9,446 nt of DNA, from the NCBI GenBank assembly GCA_910585935.1, contig CAJUHN010000155.1, positions 1-9,446 on the forward strand. The letters run 5' to 3'. The position numbers were made by a program, and so were the translations under genes. The notes under the pieces are model-generated. The model saw only the letters and a list, made by a program, of their open reading frames with translations. It made no database searches and was not told the origin of the DNA. Within the stretch, counting starts at the first letter, position 1. Every line of letters starts with the position of its first letter. This document shows positions 6,900 through 9,446 of this stretch, in pieces. This stretch comes from an uncultured Lachnospiraceae bacterium. Its GTDB lineage: Bacteria; Bacillota; Clostridia; Lachnospirales; Lachnospiraceae.

Positions 6900-7790
6900 T
6901 TAACTTTCCTTTTCTTTTAATAATTCATTCCATTTCTCTTTTCTTAATTTCATATGTTTCCAGATAACAAATATAGAAACTCCTAACACTAATAGAATCG
7001 ATAGCACTTGAGAAACCGCAATATCTCCCACCTTCAACTGATCTGTCCGAAGTCCTTCTATCCAGCTCCTTCCAATTCCATACAAAATCAAATAAAAACA
7101 GAACACCTCTCCATTAAATTTTTTATGCTTTTTAAATAATATCAGGAAAATAAGTACTCCTATATTCCAAAGAGATTCATATAAAAAAGTAGGATGCACT
7201 TGAATATAATCTACTCCATTGATTGTCTGAATATGCTGTGCGATATCATCTGTAATATATGCACTATAAACTTCTGACATCTTTAACTGCATCGCTAACA
7301 ACCCATCTGTATATCCTCCAAATGCCTCTCGATTTACAAAATTTCCCCATCTTCCAATAATTTGTCCTAATATTAACCCCAAACCTCCTGTATCCAACAT
7401 AAGACCAATAGAAAGCTTCTTTTTCTTAGCAAAAACAATTAAGGTGATAACCGCTGCAATAATTCCGCCATAAATAGCCATTCCTCCTGCCCTTAAGTTG
7501 AATATCTGCAATAAATCATTTTTATAACTATCCCACTCGAAAATCACATAATAAATCCTCGCTCCGATAATGGAAAAAATAACAGCATATAACGCGAAAT
7601 CATAATAATCCTCTACATTTTGTCCTGTAACTTTCGCTTCTCTAACTGCCATAAAAATCCCTGCAAAAATTCCGATTCCAATCAATAACCCATAATAGGC
7701 CACAGGAAATCCAAATATAGAAAAGGATTTATTGAGATGTTCTATGGTAATTCCTAAATTCGGAAAAGCGATACTATAATTATATAACAT
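6900..7790 (-). CDS. lgt: Prolipoprotein diacylglyceryl transferase Lgt
   Basis: Lgt moves a diacylglyceryl group from phosphatidylglycerol to the lipobox cysteine of prolipoproteins, the first step of lipoprotein maturation, in the cytoplasmic membrane. The 296-residue protein is multi-pass, with hydrophobic stretches at about 28-50, 65-85, 103-121, 130-147, 207-220, 228-240 and 255-277. The family signature GRWGNFVNREAFGG is at 146-159. Other conserved blocks are GGMAIYGG (102-109; E. coli Lgt has a histidine where Y107 stands), HPTFLYES (199-206) and RSWIEGLRTD (241-250). Start ATG 7790 follows GAGG (7798-7801) at a good distance. It is divergent from ychF across 316 bases and separated from rsmH by two structured elements, so it is probably transcribed on its own. 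Its stop codon touches the end of element copy C. Confidence 0.97.
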   Translation of the reverse strand: MLYNYSIAFPNLGITIEHLNKSFSIFGFPVAYYGLLIGIGIFAGIFMAVREAKVTGQNVEDYYDFALYAVIFSIIGARIYYVIFEWDSYKNDLLQIFNLRAGGMAIYGGIIAAVITLIVFAKKKKLSIGLMLDTGGLGLILGQIIGRWGNFVNREAFGGYTDGLLAMQLKMSEVYSAYITDDIAQHIQTINGVDYIQVHPTFLYESLWNIGVLIFLILFKKHKKFNGEVFCFYLILYGIGRSWIEGLRTDQLKVGDIAVSQVLSILLVLGVSIFVIWKHMKLRKEKWNELLKEKES

Positions 7791-8106
7791 TCTCTTTCCT
7801 CACTTTCTAATCATAATCGTATTCTCTTTCTATTTTGACAAATTTTCTTCTATTTATTAGTTCTATAGCTTTTTCTTTGTACTTTAAATAAATGTACAAA
7901 ACTATAAAAAAATTCTTTCACATAATATAACATTATTACAATTTAATTTCAAGCAAAACTATTATTTTTTCCACGGGATTTTCATAGACAATTTTCTTAA
8001 AATATGATACACTAAAAAAAGTTTAACGCGGCAGTAGAAAAAATAAAAGCATTTGTTTTTTGACCGCAAATGAATTGAAATAAAGAAACGAGGTTTAAAC
8101 AAAACT
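7791..8106. other. Divergent intergenic region between lgt and ychF
   Basis: These 316 A+T-rich bases contain no gene I can support. They hold the lgt ribosome site (GAGG, 7798-7801), a weak minus-strand promoter candidate for lgt (TTGTCA 7841-7836, 17-base spacer, GATTAT 7818-7813), the better ychF promoter (7985-8013), and the ychF leader. The leader contains a modest CATTTG / CAAATG inverted repeat (8050-8072). No riboswitch or copy of the dispersed element is seen. Confidence 0.6.
7985..8013 (+). promoter_or_regulatory. Probable sigma-A promoter of ychF with extended -10
   Basis: TAGACA (7985-7990, five of six matches to TTGACA) and TACACT (8008-8013, four of six) are 17 bases apart. TG at 8005-8006, one base before the -10 hexamer, makes an extended -10. 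Transcription would begin near 8020 and give a leader of almost 90 bases. Confidence 0.6.
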
Positions 8107-9204
8107 ATGAAACTAGGTATTATAGGATTACCCAATGTAGGAAAAAGTACACTATTTAATTCTTTAACAAAGGCTGGCGCTGAATCTGCGAACTATCCTT
8201 TTTGCACTATCGACCCTAATGTTGGAGTAGTCGCTGTTCCTGATACTAGACTTTCTTTACTCGCTCAACTCTATGATTCCGAAAAGATCACTCCCGCTGT
8301 GATTGAATTTGTCGATATCGCTGGACTCGTAAAAGGAGCTTCTAAAGGAGAAGGATTAGGAAATCAATTTTTATCTAATATTCGAGAAGTAGATGCTATT
8401 GTGCATGTCATACGCTGTTTTGAAGACTCTAATATCATTCATGTAGACGGAACTATTGACCCTCTGCGCGATATCGAAACCATTAATTTAGAATTAATCT
8501 TTTCTGATATCGAGATTTTAGAGCGCAGAATCGCCAAAACTTCTAAAGGAGCAAAAAACGATAAAACACTCGCCAAAGAATTAGATTTATTAAATCGTAT
8601 CAAAGCACATTTAGAAGAAGGAAAATTAGCAAAAAGCTTTTTAACCGAAGACGAAGAAGAAATCGCTTGGCGCTCTTCTTATCACCTGCTCACAGACAAA
8701 CCTGTTATTTTCGCAGCAAATGTCAAAGAAGAAGACTTAAAAGAAGATGGTGCATCTAACCCATATGTCCAAAAAGTAAAAGAATTTTCCGCAAAAGAAA
8801 AGAGTGAAGTCTTTGTAATCTGCGCTCAAATAGAACAGGAAATTGCAGAATTAGACGAAGAAGAAAAGGCTATGTTTTTAGAAGATTTAGGGCTAACTGA
8901 ATCCGGTCTAGACAAATTAATCTCTGCCAGCTATCGCCTATTAGGTTTAATCAGTTATCTGACATCTGGAAAACAAGAAACGAGAGCATGGACAATCAAA
9001 GAAGGCACAAAAGCCCCTCAAGCCGCTGGAAAAATACACAGTGACTTTGAACGCGGTTTTATCCGTGCAGAAGTCGTTTATTATCAAGACCTTTTAGATT
9101 GTGGTTCTTATAGCGCTGCAAAAGAAAAAGGTTTAGTGAGATTAGAGGGAAAAGAATATATCGTAAAAGACGGAGATGTCATTTTATTCCGTTTTAACGT
9201 CTAA
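8107..9204 (+). CDS. ychF: Redox-regulated ribosome-binding ATPase YchF (OLA1 family)
   Basis: YchF is a universally conserved Obg-family P-loop protein that prefers ATP to GTP and associates with ribosomes; it is linked to translation and stress responses. The 365 residues match the usual family length. Walker A is GLPNVGKST (7-15), the switch I region is about 31-38 (PFCTIDPN), and switch II is DIAGLVKGASKGEGLGNQF (70-88). The G4 position shows NVKE (205-208), the NxxE form that explains ATP preference, instead of NKxD. A coiled-coil arm spans about 130-200 and a C-terminal TGS domain about 281-364, ending FRFNV. ATG 8107 is the canonical family start, although the nearest GAGG (8090-8093) is 13 bases away, longer than usual. 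It is a single-gene unit with its own promoter and downstream hairpins. Confidence 0.97.
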   Translation: MKLGIIGLPNVGKSTLFNSLTKAGAESANYPFCTIDPNVGVVAVPDTRLSLLAQLYDSEKITPAVIEFVDIAGLVKGASKGEGLGNQFLSNIREVDAIVHVIRCFEDSNIIHVDGTIDPLRDIETINLELIFSDIEILERRIAKTSKGAKNDKTLAKELDLLNRIKAHLEEGKLAKSFLTEDEEEIAWRSSYHLLTDKPVIFAANVKEEDLKEDGASNPYVQKVKEFSAKEKSEVFVICAQIEQEIAELDEEEKAMFLEDLGLTESGLDKLISASYRLLGLISYLTSGKQETRAWTIKEGTKAPQAAGKIHSDFERGFIRAEVVYYQDLLDCGSYSAAKEKGLVRLEGKEYIVKDGDVILFRFNV

Positions 9205-9205
9205 C

Positions 9206-9247
9206 AGGCGAATCTATAAAATTTTATCCCCATTTATATTCTCGCCT
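9206..9247 (+). other. Hairpin directly after the ychF stop
   Basis: AGGCGA (9206-9211) pairs with TCGCCT (9242-9247), and TATAAA (9215-9220) with TTTATA (9233-9238). No T run follows, so it is not a classical terminator. It could protect the 3' end of the ychF transcript. Confidence 0.45.
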
Positions 9248-9284
9248 CTATACAAACAAATTATACTAAACAATATTTAACACA

Positions 9285-9346
9285 AAAAAGCTGTTACAAG
9301 TTAATCTCCCTCTTTCCATTTAGAAATTAACTTATAACAGCTTTTT
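9285..9346 (+). terminator. Rho-independent terminator-like hairpin downstream of ychF
   Basis: AAAAAGCTGTTA (9285-9296) pairs with TAACAGCTTTTT (9335-9346), and AAGTTAAT (9298-9305) with ATTAACTT (9326-9333), with only one mismatched pair between them. T's follow the ychF-direction stem and A's precede it, so it may work in both directions, also stopping any transcript arriving from element copy D. Confidence 0.8.
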
Positions 9347-9375
9347 CCTCTGAATCAATAGATAGCTTTAACATC

Positions 9376-9446
9376 AAAGGTTCGCTATGGCAAGGAAGTA
9401 TTCCAGCGAAGCCGCGCTTTCGCTCCGTTCCAGACGTAACGGTACT
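9376..9446 (-). repeat. Structured dispersed element, copy D (5' part outside the window)
   Basis: This is the 3' half of a fourth copy, on the minus strand. Read in that direction it gives AGTACCGTTACGTCTGG, a GC-GAAA-GC hairpin, CGGCTTCGCTGGAA, a private arm (TACTTCCTTGCCATA) and GCGAACCTTT. Its core matches copy C almost base for base, while the arm is unlike that of B or C. The partner arm lies past the right edge. Its 3' end faces the ychF terminator. Confidence 0.85.

Noticed and set aside
6876..6901. Classical terminator formed by the copy C outer arm plus T run
   Set aside because: The T run starts about ten bases after the stem rather than directly, so the geometry does not match a standard intrinsic terminator.

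Overview
The window looks like a chromosomal piece of a low-GC Gram-positive anaerobe of the class Clostridia, most likely Lachnospiraceae. This rests on A+T-rich coding sequence, a clostridial-type division/cell-wall (dcw) gene order, two tandem class B penicillin-binding proteins, and an RsmH with a CxC...CxC insert. The taxonomic placement is an inference from gene content and protein style, not from a database match.

Layout: positions 178-6121 (minus strand, read right to left) hold a dcw segment: rsmH, an ftsL-like gene, then two class B PBP genes. The first PBP has very long charged tails; the second has a C-terminal PASTA domain like SpoVD. A 28-codon ORF with a strong Shine-Dalgarno sequence overlaps the start of the first PBP gene, which has no ribosome binding site of its own. 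Positions 6900-7790 (minus) hold lgt. Positions 8107-9204 (plus) hold ychF, divergent from lgt and followed by two hairpins, the second terminator-like. RsmH methylates 16S rRNA, FtsL and the PBPs belong to septal or sporulation wall synthesis, Lgt lipidates exported lipoproteins, and YchF is a ribosome-associated ATPase. Only the dcw genes look like one operon.

The unusual part is a family of GC-rich, strongly structured dispersed elements in the intergenic spaces. There are four copies: 1-114 (cut by the left edge), 6292-6463 (minus), 6734-6899 (plus) and 9376-9446 (cut by the right edge). Their core is nearly identical. It folds into a branched structure with a GNRA-capped hairpin whose loop differs between copies (GAGA, GGGA, GAAA) but always stays GNRA. 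The two complete copies have completely different outer arms that are nonetheless self-complementary within each copy, which is covariation. This suggests either a structured RNA or a small mobile element with palindromic arms. I do not recognise it as a named family. The two complete copies point away from each other across an A+T-rich spacer between lgt and rsmH.

No tRNA, rRNA, CRISPR array, transposase gene or phage gene is visible.
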